Shown here: positions 22,845 through 33,488 of the stretch, one piece after another
Layout of the letters: each line of letters opens with the position of its first letter
Numbering within the stretch: the stretch's first letter is position 1
Assembly (NCBI GenBank): GCA_024704765.1
Contig: JAKMXF010000310.1
Location: 744,001-808,000, forward strand
Length of the DNA stretch: 64,000 nt
Direction of reading: 5' to 3'
Source: Oopsacas minuta
Taxonomy: Eukaryota > Porifera > Hexactinellida > Lyssacinosida > Leucopsacidae
The notes under the pieces: model-generated
Seen by the model: only the letters and a program-made list of their open reading frames with translations
Told to the model about the DNA's origin: nothing
The model's database searches: none
Program-made: the position numbers and the translations under genes

Positions 22845-24959
22845 ATGTCAATGATGGTTGATGAATCACAGATCAAATGCGATTCTCCAGAAGAAATCCA
22901 TGGTTTTGAGGATCCAAATATTCCCAATTGGTCTCCTGTATGCCCAGAAGTTGATCTAGGAAATCCATTCCATAATCAGCTCAAAACCAGTTTCCCAGAC
23001 TTTAACAGTCCTTCTGTATTCAAAGTACAATCTACTCCACTCACATCATCTAAGCCATTCAAGTGGTCAGTGGAAGAGATAGCACTATTGAGACCAGCTG
23101 ATATTGAAGAGTGCCCTAATCAAGAAGTAGTTGACAACAGTTACTTCGTAACACCCAGACGAGCTGAGGCTTCCACTAAGTTCTTCTCAGGGATACATTC
23201 CATACCCAGTCTCATGTCGCCATGCACTTCATCTCGTCCTTGCGGCAAAACGAACTCGACTCAGATGGTGAATACTGACGTCACTCCCAATCCCTACTCC
23301 TTCTCACGACCCCCTGAGATGATGGAAGCTGAGCTCAGTCCAACCCCCATCCGAGCAAAGTCTCCTATTCTTGAAGAGAGCTCCCCTAGTCCACCTCCCA
23401 CCCTATTGACCGACGAGGACAGATCCAATTCCCTCTCTTTGAAACCCAGAGACAGTATACTACCAAAGATATCCCTCCCTCCCCATTCCTTCCCCTCTGC
23501 TCCTGTCAATACGCCTATTAACGTAGTCTCCCCTGCTACAGCATCAACAACACAATCTGTCAATGTAGGAGTACAGACTATGCTCACATTACCTCTAGAC
23601 TTTGATTTAGAGAGAGTATTAGGTCGTCACGCCTACTACCAGGGGGAAGATATGGCAAATAACTCAACTCTTCGTAGAATTCTCTTCCGACCATCCATCT
23701 CCGATCCTAAACAAGATCTCCCACTACTCCAAGAGTCTCTCCCCTCCCCCATAACTAATTCCAACATTTTGACATCTCACAAGATTAGTGAGGACACCAG
23801 CTATAGATCTGATATCCACGAAACACCCAAGACATCTAAGATTCTGAGCAAATCATATTCCAAATCATTTATCAAATCCAGATCGATTAAACGATGCCCC
23901 GTCTCCTCTTATGACATCACAGCTTCCACCCCTGGTACCTTCCTGATGTCTCTTATTTCCGGTAAGCTTGAGTGCTCTAATCTACCTACACCCATCAGCT
24001 CAGCTCCTTTCGTGTCTCCTATCCACTCGGTAGCTGATCCAAATCTCAGTCTGAATGAATCTGATAGGATGTCTGAAGAGAGTACTCCTCCCAGGAACTC
24101 GTCTCTCTGTGAAGACTACTCCTTCCCTCTCAAGCAGGATCCTACTCCGATGTCTCCCATCACTTATAAGTCCTATTTTCAACGAGCTGACACATCCCCT
24201 AATCCTTATAAAGCAACCTCTACTCCTTTCTTACATCCAGAGCATATCACGCCTCCCTCTCGTAAACTCTCTTTCTTATCCCCCGCTGCCCTTCTCTCAG
24301 GAGAGGAGTCTCCGTCTCGTGACATAGTAACCTCAGACTATCCCACTCAGTGTCACGAGGAGGATGTCATGCAGGAGGACCCTGCCCCTCCCACCAGTCC
24401 TCCTACCTTCTCTGACCTCTTTCAAATACCTGACAAGATACAGGTAACCCATTCACTTGAATCTGACTCGGGTATTGGTAGTTCATACGGCGAGCAGAGC
24501 TCACTCTTACAGAGTCTGTCTAGACACAGAGCTAAGCCTGCTGAACACCAGCTCTCATTAAGTTACTGTCCAGACAAGCAACTTACTACTAAATCTATGT
24601 ATCAGACTCCGGGGAATAACTGTAGTATAGCTAATGGGAATGTTTCCAAATTGCGGAGCAAGCGAGGGTGTGTCAAAGTCGACTCATCTCCTCTCTCAAT
24701 CGTGCACCACGCCCTCCCAACATTTGTACATGAATCAAAGAGATATCAACCTGAATGTGCTATAGACTCTCTCACTGATAGCGCTACCTCCTCCTCCTCT
24801 AAAGATACAGAATCTGACCCATGTGACCCTCTTCTAGCCAACCCTAGTTTAGTCCAGCAACAGGTTAAACATATTGAAACTATTGAGAAGCTCAAAAACT
24901 ACAGTAAATGGACTGCTCATAAGAAGAACATAGAATTCAGGACCAATCACCAAAATTAA
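22845..24959 (+). CDS. BORA: Protein aurora borealis (BORA), Aurora A/PLK1 activator
   Basis: A 704-residue, Ser/Pro-rich, largely disordered protein in one exon. The conserved Bora N-terminal blocks are present in order: NPF (40-42), SPSVFK (55-60), PFKWSVEEIALLRPADIEE (71-89; human FRWSIDQLALLNPVDI-like), a FFSGIHSIPSLMSP block (113-126), and GVQTMLTLPLDFDLERVLG (242-260; compare the animal ACQT(L)LSLPVDFNLENILG block) followed by TLRRILF. Bora binds Aurora A in the cytoplasm and lets it phosphorylate PLK1 to start mitosis. Many SP/TP sites suggest control by cyclin-dependent kinase. The C-terminal half is long and not conserved to my eye, apart from an SDSGIGS motif (phosphodegron-like, DSGxxS). 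Confidence 0.88.
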   Translation: MSMMVDESQIKCDSPEEIHGFEDPNIPNWSPVCPEVDLGNPFHNQLKTSFPDFNSPSVFKVQSTPLTSSKPFKWSVEEIALLRPADIEECPNQEVVDNSYFVTPRRAEASTKFFSGIHSIPSLMSPCTSSRPCGKTNSTQMVNTDVTPNPYSFSRPPEMMEAELSPTPIRAKSPILEESSPSPPPTLLTDEDRSNSLSLKPRDSILPKISLPPHSFPSAPVNTPINVVSPATASTTQSVNVGVQTMLTLPLDFDLERVLGRHAYYQGEDMANNSTLRRILFRPSISDPKQDLPLLQESLPSPITNSNILTSHKISEDTSYRSDIHETPKTSKILSKSYSKSFIKSRSIKRCPVSSYDITASTPGTFLMSLISGKLECSNLPTPISSAPFVSPIHSVADPNLSLNESDRMSEESTPPRNSSLCEDYSFPLKQDPTPMSPITYKSYFQRADTSPNPYKATSTPFLHPEHITPPSRKLSFLSPAALLSGEESPSRDIVTSDYPTQCHEEDVMQEDPAPPTSPPTFSDLFQIPDKIQVTHSLESDSGIGSSYGEQSSLLQSLSRHRAKPAEHQLSLSYCPDKQLTTKSMYQTPGNNCSIANGNVSKLRSKRGCVKVDSSPLSIVHHALPTFVHESKRYQPECAIDSLTDSATSSSSKDTESDPCDPLLANPSLVQQQVKHIETIEKLKNYSKWTAHKKNIEFRTNHQN

Positions 24960-25615
24960 TTCCCTCCCATGCCTCGCTCGTTACATCAGTAATACATTTC
25001 CCGCATGATGTATTACTCACTGTAATGTGTACTATTCATGATTTATCAGAACTATTCAGTTACTAACTATCAGTAGCTACTTTATCACTACAAAGTTGTA
25101 ATTATTACTTGTACGCATAATAACACTATTATTTGTACATCGATATCAATAATGGTTCCTGCATCACTCATTAATTTATCAAATGTTAATTATTAATTCT
25201 TCAAACTGTGTAAACTTGTTTCTAACAGGACTGGAGTATGTACGAATATTCTAGATCGAGTTTACTCCTTACTCATTAGTCTTTATTCTTAAATTTAGGT
25301 TTTACATACTAAAGTCCTTGTCATAATTTGATGCTGGTGTACGCATGCATATGGATTGTATCGTATGATTGACTCGGACCATGGATATATGCGATTAGGA
25401 TTTTACAATGCGGGTCACATTCCTACGCAACAGACGACTGAAATTTGTTGTACAATATGCTAAGTTATAAATCTCATAATGCTCGTATAGTATTACATAG
25501 TATTACTTTTACTATATGTATGCGTTTTAATTTAGTTCCTTAAAATGCTAATATATCCCAAATCATCGATTGTATTCCATTCAAGTATTCTTCTGCATTC
25601 TCACAAGTATTTGAG
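24960..25615. other. Intergenic stretch between BORA and the 7TM gene
   Basis: A+T-rich sequence; no gene, repeat or RNA seen. Confidence 0.5.
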
Positions 25616-26653
25616 ATGAATTATGCAAATATTATCTACACTAAAGAGGTTATTCTTATTACTGAATACATTCAGTTTAGCGTTACATTATCATTTATTG
25701 TGCTAGGTCTATTCGTGCTTTTGTATTACATACGTAGGAGGTATGGTCTGCATAAGGAAATTAGGGCAGTTACTTGCGAACAGATGTGGCAACCCAACTA
25801 CCAAAATCATATGAAGAATTTGAAAATTATGGCTATGATCACAAACTTCACACTTATCACCCTTATCATTGAATTAGGTAATAATTTGTTAGAATTCATA
25901 ATTGCTACAATTTATACTCTAAAAGGTATATTCTATCCAATAATATTTCATTTTGCTCTCATCTTACAATCTTTCTATATTCCCATTCTTTGTCTATTGT
26001 TAAAAGTGCTATGGCTAGCTTATCTACACTCCCAATACAAATATACTATAATGAGATGGACAGTATATATTACATTAAGATTAGTTGCAATCTATATTGT
26101 ACATAGCTGGCAGTTTGTTTATGTGAGCAATAATGACATAAAAGTTAACATATCTCTATTAATATTTACATACCTGCATTCTGTTTTCCAAACAATTGAC
26201 CTATTCACGTATATATTGTATTCACGACGTTTCTATTTGCATCTAAAGAGCAGAGAAATAGAAGCTAAATTATTCGATGAAGATAAGTATCTACAGAGTA
26301 AGTATGTTCGTGTACATTTCAAGATAGCTACCTTCATAGTTACGATAGCATTATCTTTATACACTCTGTCTGAGGGTATATTCTGTTTATTCAGTTTGAG
26401 TATTAATATTAGTAAATTTGTAAATGAAGTTTTCATCTTCTCTGAATGGGAATATTACCTACAGTCCCTGTTAATATCACGTTATGCTCTGCTATCAGCT
26501 TATAGGATATTGTTAGATGTTAATTACATGTATGTGTTCTTGGTAATTATGTTCAAGTATTGCAGACAGAAGCATCAACTAACTAGAATTAATGACAGGA
26601 TACATCCCTATGTTAGAGAATATCAAGATCAAGTATTCACACGGTATTTGTAA
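25616..26653 (+). CDS. Orphan 7TM protein
   Basis: 345 residues in one exon with seven hydrophobic segments at about 18-40, 70-98, 104-138, 148-172, 180-205, 235-262 and 285-318. The first internal loop is basic (RRRYGLHKEIR). The loop before segment 6 reads SRRFYLHLKSREIEAKLF...YLQSKY, and the protein ends in a short polar tail. The same layout is seen in the broken minus-strand gene 5 kb away, so they are paralogues of a lineage-specific family. I see no DRY, NPxxY or other class A receptor motif, nor a large N-terminal domain. Receptor or channel function is a guess. Confidence 0.75.
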   Translation: MNYANIIYTKEVILITEYIQFSVTLSFIVLGLFVLLYYIRRRYGLHKEIRAVTCEQMWQPNYQNHMKNLKIMAMITNFTLITLIIELGNNLLEFIIATIYTLKGIFYPIIFHFALILQSFYIPILCLLLKVLWLAYLHSQYKYTIMRWTVYITLRLVAIYIVHSWQFVYVSNNDIKVNISLLIFTYLHSVFQTIDLFTYILYSRRFYLHLKSREIEAKLFDEDKYLQSKYVRVHFKIATFIVTIALSLYTLSEGIFCLFSLSINISKFVNEVFIFSEWEYYLQSLLISRYALLSAYRILLDVNYMYVFLVIMFKYCRQKHQLTRINDRIHPYVREYQDQVFTRYL

Positions 26654-26879
26654 ATATTTGCTTTGGTTCAGTTGAGATATTAATTTTGAATATTTTGTAT
26701 TATATTCCTCCATAGCATTCTATGATTCCTCTAATCCTTACTCATGGGTACTATACTAACCGTGGTTTCATTCAACTTTAAGCAATACGCCTAAATGGTA
26801 TCCTCATATTTGCATTCTCAGGGCATCCACTCTATCACTAATTCTTTATTTAAATAAAATCACCTGTAGCAACTGACCT

Positions 26880-28337
26880 ATGGCAGAGGTATCCCCCCAG
26901 CCTGTATTTAATATCGGGCCTTATTCTGTTCCAATGAGTCTCCATGCTGATAACAGATCTCGTCTCTGCTCATCTCTGAAGTCTCAGACAGCTATGAAGC
27001 TTCCTAACTCTTCCTGTATCCTGCTACAGGGCGGGGAACAGACCACACTTTACTGCACAGATAGAGATGTACTGTTCAGACAGGAGTCCTACTTTCATTG
27101 GTGTTTCGGAGTAACAGAAGCAGACTGCTTAGCAGCTATACAGGTAGATACTGGATATACTGTACTGTTTATACCTAGACTACCTGCAGTGTATGCTACT
27201 TGGATGGGAGATATCCACCCTCCCTCACATTTCAAGGACAAGTACGCTATACAGGAAGTACAATACACTGATCAGATTGCAGATTACTTCAAACACACAA
27301 ATCCCTCTCTCATACTAACTCTATACGGAATCAATACAGACAGTAGACAGTACTGTAGGGAAGCTACCTTCTTAGGAATATCAGAATATACAGTTAACAA
27401 TACACTGCTACACCCTGTAATAGCTGAGTGCCGTGTTATAAAGAGTGATGCTGAGATATCTCTATTACGTTATGTCAACCAGGTAAGCAGTCAGGCACAC
27501 AAAGCAGTTATGCGAGCAGTACGTCCTGGCATGAAGGAATACAAGCTGGAGAGCCTGTTTCAACACGTGTGTTATAATGAGGGTGGTTGTAGACACGTGA
27601 GTTACACATGCATAGCTGCTAGCGGTTGTAATGCATCAGTTCTACACTACGGACATGCAGGTGCTCCCAATGACCGTCTGATAGAGGATGGAGACATGTG
27701 TTTATTTGATATGGGAGGAGAGTATCATTGCTATACATCTGATATTACATGCTCATTCCCTGCTAACGGTAAATTCTCCCCTGAACAGAAGCTAATCTAT
27801 AACGCTGTACTACGTTCCTCTCGTGCTGTAATGTCAGCAGCTAAATCAGGTGTACCATGGATAGACATGCATCAGTTAGCAGAGAGGGTAGTCTTAGAAG
27901 ATCTCAAATCAGCTGGACTCCTCAAGGGGGACATTGATGCTATGATGAGTTGTCACTTAGGGGCTGTATTCATGCCACACGGTCTGGGACATTTCATGGG
28001 GTGTGACACACATGATGTGGGAGGGTATCTAGAAGGGTGTCCTGTTAGACCAAAAGCTCCCGGCATGAGATCACTGCGTACAGCTAGGACACTTAAAGCC
28101 GGCATGGTTATCACTATAGAGCCAGGTTGTTACTTTATCAAACATTTATTGGATGAAGCTAAATCTGATGCTAACACGGCTTATTTCTTGGTTAATGAAC
28201 AGATTGATAAGTTTGAAAAGTTCGGTGGTGTACGGATAGAGGACAATGTTGTCATCAGAGAAGAAGGTATTGAAGTATTGACACAGGTACCCCGTGAGGT
28301 AGAAGATATTGAGAAGTGGATGAATGGGACTGATTGA
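26880..28337 (+). CDS. PEPD: Xaa-Pro dipeptidase (prolidase)
   Basis: 485 residues, close to the human enzyme (493), in one exon. Prolidase is a cytosolic dimeric metallopeptidase (M24B) that splits dipeptides ending in Pro or hydroxyproline and so recycles proline from collagen. The five metal ligands are all present: Asp277 (LFDMGG), Asp288 (TSDIT), His371 (GLGHFMG), Glu414 (TIEPGCYF) and Glu454 (VRIEDN), at nearly the same numbers as in human PEPD. The N-terminal domain starts with [17 protein letters not shown], as in animal prolidases. No truncation or lost residue is seen. Confidence 0.95.
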   Translation: MAEVSPQPVFNIGPYSVPMSLHADNRSRLCSSLKSQTAMKLPNSSCILLQGGEQTTLYCTDRDVLFRQESYFHWCFGVTEADCLAAIQVDTGYTVLFIPRLPAVYATWMGDIHPPSHFKDKYAIQEVQYTDQIADYFKHTNPSLILTLYGINTDSRQYCREATFLGISEYTVNNTLLHPVIAECRVIKSDAEISLLRYVNQVSSQAHKAVMRAVRPGMKEYKLESLFQHVCYNEGGCRHVSYTCIAASGCNASVLHYGHAGAPNDRLIEDGDMCLFDMGGEYHCYTSDITCSFPANGKFSPEQKLIYNAVLRSSRAVMSAAKSGVPWIDMHQLAERVVLEDLKSAGLLKGDIDAMMSCHLGAVFMPHGLGHFMGCDTHDVGGYLEGCPVRPKAPGMRSLRTARTLKAGMVITIEPGCYFIKHLLDEAKSDANTAYFLVNEQIDKFEKFGGVRIEDNVVIREEGIEVLTQVPREVEDIEKWMNGTD

Positions 28338-28717
28338 GCAGTTGATTAATTATTAGAATTGGGATGTGTGTATTATACTTACTCGAATATTCTTAAATGG
28401 TCCTTATTTTATTTTCATTACGAATGGTTAGAACTTATAATTTCATGGAATACCGACAATTCGCACCTAATTTGATTGGCCTACTGTGTGCACTTGCCCA
28501 GCCTCAACAGATGCTCCTGGACTTTGAGAAGGGCCCGATTACCAGCTTTGAGCATCTGTTGAGGCTGGGCAAGTGGACACAGTAGGCCAATCAAATTAGG
28601 TGCGAATTGTCGTGGTGCGAATTGTCGGTATCCGAATTAGATTTACCACAATAATACAAGAAAAATTTCAGTATTTAAGTTACAAGCTTACAGACATAAT
28701 TTTCCATCACTCAAGTG
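28338..28717. other. Convergent intergenic stretch holding a long hairpin
   Basis: The 3' ends of PEPD and the syntaxin-like gene face each other here. Almost half of the stretch is the inverted repeat listed separately. Confidence 0.6.
28452..28630. repeat. Long near-perfect inverted repeat (hairpin)
   Basis: Left arm 28452-28516 and right arm 28550-28612 pair over about 63 bases with few differences (left start ACCGACAATTCGCACCTAAT; right end ATTAGGTGCGAATTGTCG). The right arm is followed by a second copy of GGTGCGAATTGTCG extended to GGTAT (to 28630), which pairs with the outer left end. The loop is about 33 bases. A foldback MITE is likeliest; a transcribed hairpin RNA is possible. Confidence 0.92.
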
Positions 28718-29521
28718 TTAATTGTTTCGGTTTGTTAACCACTTCACTATTTGCTCTCTTCTACTTCGTCTATAAAACTGGTACTGGACCGGTCTTATTG
28801 TCTCTTCTACAGGTGTAATCTGATGTTCTCTAGCTAGTTCAACTTGCAAATCTATCCGATTACTGTCATCATCAAATTCATTAACCAGACTATTAATCTC
28901 CTCAAACAGTTGTAGCTCTGTCATTTTCTTTTCAAGTTGTTGAATGGTATTTTCCAACTTAGAAATTTGTTTACAATAAGCTTCTTTATTTCCTTGTTCT
29001 TCCAGAGGAATCCACAATGGATTTTCTACCATAACATCTATCCCTCCTTCACTCCTACCACAAAGTATAGCCTGTTCCTGTAAGTACTGTTTCATTACAA
29101 TGCTGAAACGCCTGAAAATTTCAGTATAGTGAACCTTGTGCATACGATATTCAGCATCATTCCAAATTTGTTTATTTTCTTCCAGGTATCTACCCATGTC
29201 ATGAATGTTTGATCGGACGTTTCTAAAGATGGTGGTTACCTCCTCCATAATAGTTTCTTTCTCTGCATTGGGTGTAAGCCAGGTTGCACCATCTGCAAGT
29301 AATCTCCTGTTAATGGGAATGATACGGTTTACACGATCGTCTATCTTGTTGACTTCCTGTTTCAGATATTCTATATTAGCCCAAAACCCATCTTTGTATA
29401 TAGTTGTAGTATCCCTACCCTTTGGAAGACTTCCTTTGTATGCACTTGTCACATGTAGTCCATCATTCAGATCATTACTGTAGTGCGCTATGAGGTTAAT
29501 TGATGTGTTTCGTAGAGACAT
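28718..29521 (-). CDS. Syntaxin-like protein lacking zero-layer Gln and membrane anchor
   Basis: 267 residues in one exon. About 45-150 forms the three-helix Habc domain (IEYLKQEVNKIDDRVNRI..., TTIFRNVRSNIHDMGRYLEEN, YTEIFRRFSIVMKQYLQEQ). A SNARE-like helix follows (ISKLENTIQQLEKKMTELQLFEEINSLVNEFDDDSNRIDLQVELA), aligned with syntaxin LEKSIRELHDMF...ESQGEMIDRIEYNVEHA. At the ionic zero layer the usual Gln is Phe (NEFDDD). The chain ends shortly after a basic juxtamembrane run (RRSRREQIVKW) with no membrane segment. Typical syntaxins drive membrane fusion as Qa-SNAREs; this one looks like a soluble or inhibitory relative. A missed last exon with the anchor cannot be fully excluded. Confidence 0.75.
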   Translation of the reverse strand: MSLRNTSINLIAHYSNDLNDGLHVTSAYKGSLPKGRDTTTIYKDGFWANIEYLKQEVNKIDDRVNRIIPINRRLLADGATWLTPNAEKETIMEEVTTIFRNVRSNIHDMGRYLEENKQIWNDAEYRMHKVHYTEIFRRFSIVMKQYLQEQAILCGRSEGGIDVMVENPLWIPLEEQGNKEAYCKQISKLENTIQQLEKKMTELQLFEEINSLVNEFDDDSNRIDLQVELAREHQITPVEETIRPVQYQFYRRSRREQIVKWLTNRNN

Positions 29522-29774
29522 TGTAGTAGCCTGAGGTATCTACAATAAGAATTATTTTGTAATAATTTTAACGAGGGTGAAATAGCTATAAACCCAATAG
29601 CGGATCCAGGAAGGATTCACCTCACTAGGAAAATTATACATGATATGGAATCATAATAGTATTAAAATAATGTCATTACACTGAAATATTAGCTCAAATT
29701 GCAAACCGTGAATTTTAGGCTCGCTTCGCTCGCATTTTAACCTTAATATCATATTATAATAGCCCATTATCAGG

Positions 29775-29893
29775 TATATGTTCCGTCCGGATGCCCAACC
29801 TCAATCCCGTTACGTAACCGGACGTTCGGTTGTGTAATCGGACGGCTGGGTACATAGCTGGACAGATTGCGGATCGGGGCGGAACATATGTAC
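29775..29893. repeat. Short inverted-end element (about 119 bp)
   Basis: Ends TATATGTTCCGTCCGGATGC and, on the other strand, ATATGTTCCGCCCCGATCCG pair imperfectly. The interior is rich in CCGGACG-like motifs. Probably a small MITE. Confidence 0.6.
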
Positions 29894-30401
29894 ATACTTC
29901 GTATTGATCTACTGACGGAAGTTATGTGACCTGTAACGGTGGGTATGTACAAGTATTATGAGCAAGACAACACATAAGTATACGTTTGTCCAAGTTGAAA
30001 CAAAACATGTATAGTTGATTTCTTTGAATGTTACCTTGCTAACGTATACAATGAGGAAATGCAGCTATACAATCAATCGAAAACTTACCATGACAAAGTG
30101 AGCATTACGCAATTAATTATTTCGATATTCGTGACAGGAGAAAAGGCAACTAATGTGATGGCATATACGGATTATCGTGCAATTGAGAGATAGTCTAATG
30201 TTCAGCAATTGTAAATATTTACTTAAAATATATCGAATTTTATTTATTTCTTATATAAATAAATTTATACATCTCAGATTTGCGAAATTCGAATTCAAAA
30301 ATGCATACCATAATCTTCGACAACGGACAAACAGACAACCAGACAGACCGACCGACAGAAACAACAATAATAATAATAATAATATTGGTTCTATGTAATT
30401 A

Positions 30402-30566
30402 CAGTAAACTCTCGTTATAACGAAGTGCTTGGGACTCCGGTTTCATTTCGTTATCAGCTGTATTTCGTTGTTAAGTAAGTAAATCAATCATTTGCAACTT
30501 TTGCAAGCTATAGTGGGTAAAGAATCACTTCGTTATATCCGACCTGGTTATAACTGGAATTTACTG
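30402..30566. mobile_element. Pogo/Tigger-type MITE (165 bp)
   Basis: Starts CAGTAAACTCTCGTTATAAC and ends GTTATAACTGGAATTTACTG, with TA on both sides (30400-30401 and 30567-30568). Confidence 0.8.
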
Positions 30567-31628
30567 TATTTAATGATACATACCTTCACGTTAAGTCTGT
30601 GCTAGTCTGACTGTTGTGGCTATGTATGCACGATTCTGTAATCAGATGTGAAGTATTGAATATGATAATTTTGTATTTGTTTACAATTGTTGCTGATTTA
30701 TAGCATTTCCATCTTTACTGTTCTGAGCTTAACATAGATTCTATTGAATAGAGATTACCTCTTCTCTCAGCATTTTTGTGCACGATATTATTAATTCTTT
30801 TGAATGCAGGTCACACTTTCCTCATCTCTTGATGTTTTATACAAAATCTACGATTCTACGTAGTGTAATTGTCTATAAAGACATATATGTTATTAATCAG
30901 GGATTATTACAGCAAATACGTTACAAATACTCCGAAAATTTTTTATTATATGAGTGTACTTTCCTTGGTTAGATGTTTTATCATATTTAAGATTCCTTCT
31001 TGTCCTGTAATTCACTTTTATTACGTAAATTCGACTGCTAAAGTGCGTAATGGTTTTACATAGTTTATCTACTTATTCACAAAAAGGTGAATATCTCTGT
31101 GCATATTTCAACAAACTATACAATACTTAATTTTTACTTAGTTTTCTGTCAAAACTAAGTATATTCTAAGTATTAATTAAGTATATGTGCATTGATGAAA
31201 ACTTATCAAAAACCAAGTTTTTAGTTAGTTTCGAGTTAAGTTTAAGTTTAAAAGTAGTTTAGTGAATAACGCCCCAGAACCCGATATCCCTCAATCAGGA
31301 ATGACAATTGGTCATACTCTGCACTTCGGAACTTGATTACTCCTTTATACCTGGAGAATCTAGTTCCGGAGCACGAACCGTAATCATAGTTGTCCAGCCT
31401 CATTGATCCAGTGTGACACTCATTATTTGGACACAATCTCACTAAGTTTTCTGGAGAAATTGAAGTTATTCCAGTGCTTCATAACGAAATGAAGACTAAT
31501 TACAGTATTGCTCCATTATGGCATTATGGCGGGCCTTTAGCCACCATTTCATTTCAAGAACTATCTAAATTCAACTGATTTTATACGTATCTCACGGAAA
31601 TATATTTAAAAGTTGACTACTATGTATT

Positions 31629-31672
31629 GTATTTCCCTGAATAAGCGCCGGGGCGCTTATTCAGGGAAATAC
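31629..31672. repeat. Perfect 21-bp palindrome
   Basis: GTATTTCCCTGAATAAGCGC plus C at 31629-31649 is followed, after two bases, by its exact inverted copy at 31652-31672. TACAG/CTGTA-like outer bases suggest a collapsed pogo-type MITE. Confidence 0.9.
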
Positions 31673-32360
31673 TGTATGCGCGATTTAAATAATTGTCCTT
31701 ATAGAAATATATATTGTAAGTGTAATATAGTAGAACTTCGTTACACCACGGCCAGTCGAAATTAACACTCCTTACCGGAATGTTATCACGGCGGAACAGG
31801 TGTGACTGGCCAGGCAATGCCGTCTGGAATACGTATCACTTTTTCAATATTCAGAATTATTATGTATCTATTGATATACAGTAACAGGTTGTTATCAAAT
31901 ACGGGACGTGATTGGACAGTAGCAGGATATATCCCGGGAAATAAATAAAACATGGGACAGGCCCAAAATGCTTAAGAAATATCGTTCTAGCAGTTGAAAT
32001 GGTATTCTACTTGTTCAATGATCAAATTCCAAAGAAATAGGTTCATGAATGGAGGAGTTGAATACATGTTACTAAGCATTACATAATATAGAATTCCTGT
32101 AATATATATTCCCCTTATGCCTGTTATTCTTGTAGTGCTAGGTTATTATTTCAATTTGCTCATAATTTTAATACACTCCTAATGCTAATTATAATTAGTA
32201 TTATAGTTTATATTCTATAACCTTCGTTTCGAGCATGACACCAAAATATTTATATTACGTATTTCATCATATCCTATGATTTCACAATACCTTATTGGTC
32301 TTACTCTAAACTAATATGATCTTTTCCGAATATATCTATCATGCATCCGTTTACTAGCTC

Positions 32361-33488
32361 ATGCAACCATTCAGAAAATCTCCACAACACAACACCAGCA
32401 CCAGCACAGCTATCAACTACTCCACCCTTTTAGAAGATGAGGAATACGCAAAACCTCTCTTCGCTGGCTTACGAGAAATAGCAAGTATTCAGGAGAAGGT
32501 CTTCCTCTTACAAGACAAGGTAGAACATCCTACTCTCTACCTCACCCAGGCAGATGTAGAGGCAGGGAAGACTCTGTTCCGTAACATGCATGAAACTCTG
32601 GGCAGGTCACGACAAGAAATAATTGATATTATTATAGAAGAGAAGCTAGCTGAAATACATAATGAAATGATTGAATTCAAAAGTGTGTATGAATCACAGA
32701 AGGTCAAATACAAAGAAATAGAAAAGAAACTAATAGAGTACGGTTATGTACCACCTGCTAGATATATAGCACCACCTGTTCTCACAGATATCCCTACTAT
32801 AGCAGCTAATTCATCTTTCAACACTAATAATCTTGCTAGTGCTAATCTCCCTGTCATTTCCCCCTCTCCTATACCCGTTCATTCTCCAGAGAATCAGGTC
32901 GTACAAGATATCATTGCTCCGTTTATAGCTACACCTGAGCTGTTTAGGAAGTTATCAAAACAGAGCAGGGTTGGTGCAGAACATGTCAAAGCTGTCATGC
33001 GGGACTGTGATGACGATATAGATGAGACTTATGGTAATGAGCCTGCTAGAGATATACAGATGACATTAGCTGGTCCTATACGAGCAGATAGACATATACC
33101 ACCCCCTCTCTCTGAGAGTCCTGTCTGTCTCAGAGAGTTTAGGTTCCCTACAACTCCAACACAATCCTACTCCAATCTGGATCAGATTAATACAGAACCA
33201 TCTGTATATACGTCAAATAGCAACAACCTGATCTCTCGGAAAGAATCTAACAGCATTATACCCAGTGACGTCATTACTGAGGAGGAGTATAACTCATTGG
33301 CTAGTTACATTGTAAGCAATGTAACTCTGTTAGAGCTGAATACTGCACTTACCAGATTGAGAGAGTTTACTAGATGTGCTGATTCTGGACAGAATCTACA
33401 GCTGAATGAACAGTTGTTAGCCAATGAAGTGGGGAATACTAAATGGTCACAAATTAGGCTAGCTCTGTTGAAATTGAAATTGATGTAA
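32361..33488 (+). CDS. Probable SKA3-like kinetochore protein
   Basis: 375 residues in one exon. Residues about 30-130 are coiled coil (LREIASIQEKVFLLQDKV ... FKSVYESQKVKYKEIEKKLIEYGYVPP), a layout and YGYxP ending like the N-terminus of SKA3. A Ser/Pro-rich middle includes FIATPELFRKLSK. The C-terminal 75 residues are helical (ITEEEYNSLASYIVSNVTLLELNTALTRLREF ... WSQIRLALLKLKLM) and resemble the end domain of invertebrate Ska3-type proteins. SKA1-SKA2-SKA3 links kinetochores to microtubules in mitosis. The call rests on pattern, not on an unmistakable motif; another coiled-coil mitotic protein is possible. Confidence 0.5.
   Translation: MQPFRKSPQHNTSTSTAINYSTLLEDEEYAKPLFAGLREIASIQEKVFLLQDKVEHPTLYLTQADVEAGKTLFRNMHETLGRSRQEIIDIIIEEKLAEIHNEMIEFKSVYESQKVKYKEIEKKLIEYGYVPPARYIAPPVLTDIPTIAANSSFNTNNLASANLPVISPSPIPVHSPENQVVQDIIAPFIATPELFRKLSKQSRVGAEHVKAVMRDCDDDIDETYGNEPARDIQMTLAGPIRADRHIPPPLSESPVCLREFRFPTTPTQSYSNLDQINTEPSVYTSNSNNLISRKESNSIIPSDVITEEEYNSLASYIVSNVTLLELNTALTRLREFTRCADSGQNLQLNEQLLANEVGNTKWSQIRLALLKLKLM

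Larger units (their letters stand above)
29522..32360. other. Long intergenic stretch with several small mobile repeats
   Basis: No gene supported. It contains the inverted-end elements at 29775, 30402 and 31629 listed separately, a hAT-like fragment AGCGGATCCAGGAAGG (about 29601), the dispersed-family end GACAACGGACAAACAGAC followed by an AAT run (30318-30385), and an A+T-rich stretch of AACTAAGTA-type repeats around 31130-31240. Confidence 0.55.

Noticed and set aside
23294-24327. Frames overlapping BORA on other frames and strand
   Set aside because: Shadows of the low-complexity Ser/Pro-rich BORA coding region.
28397-28585. Plus-strand frame of 62 residues
   Set aside because: Lies mostly inside the hairpin, so the frame is a by-product of the inverted repeat.
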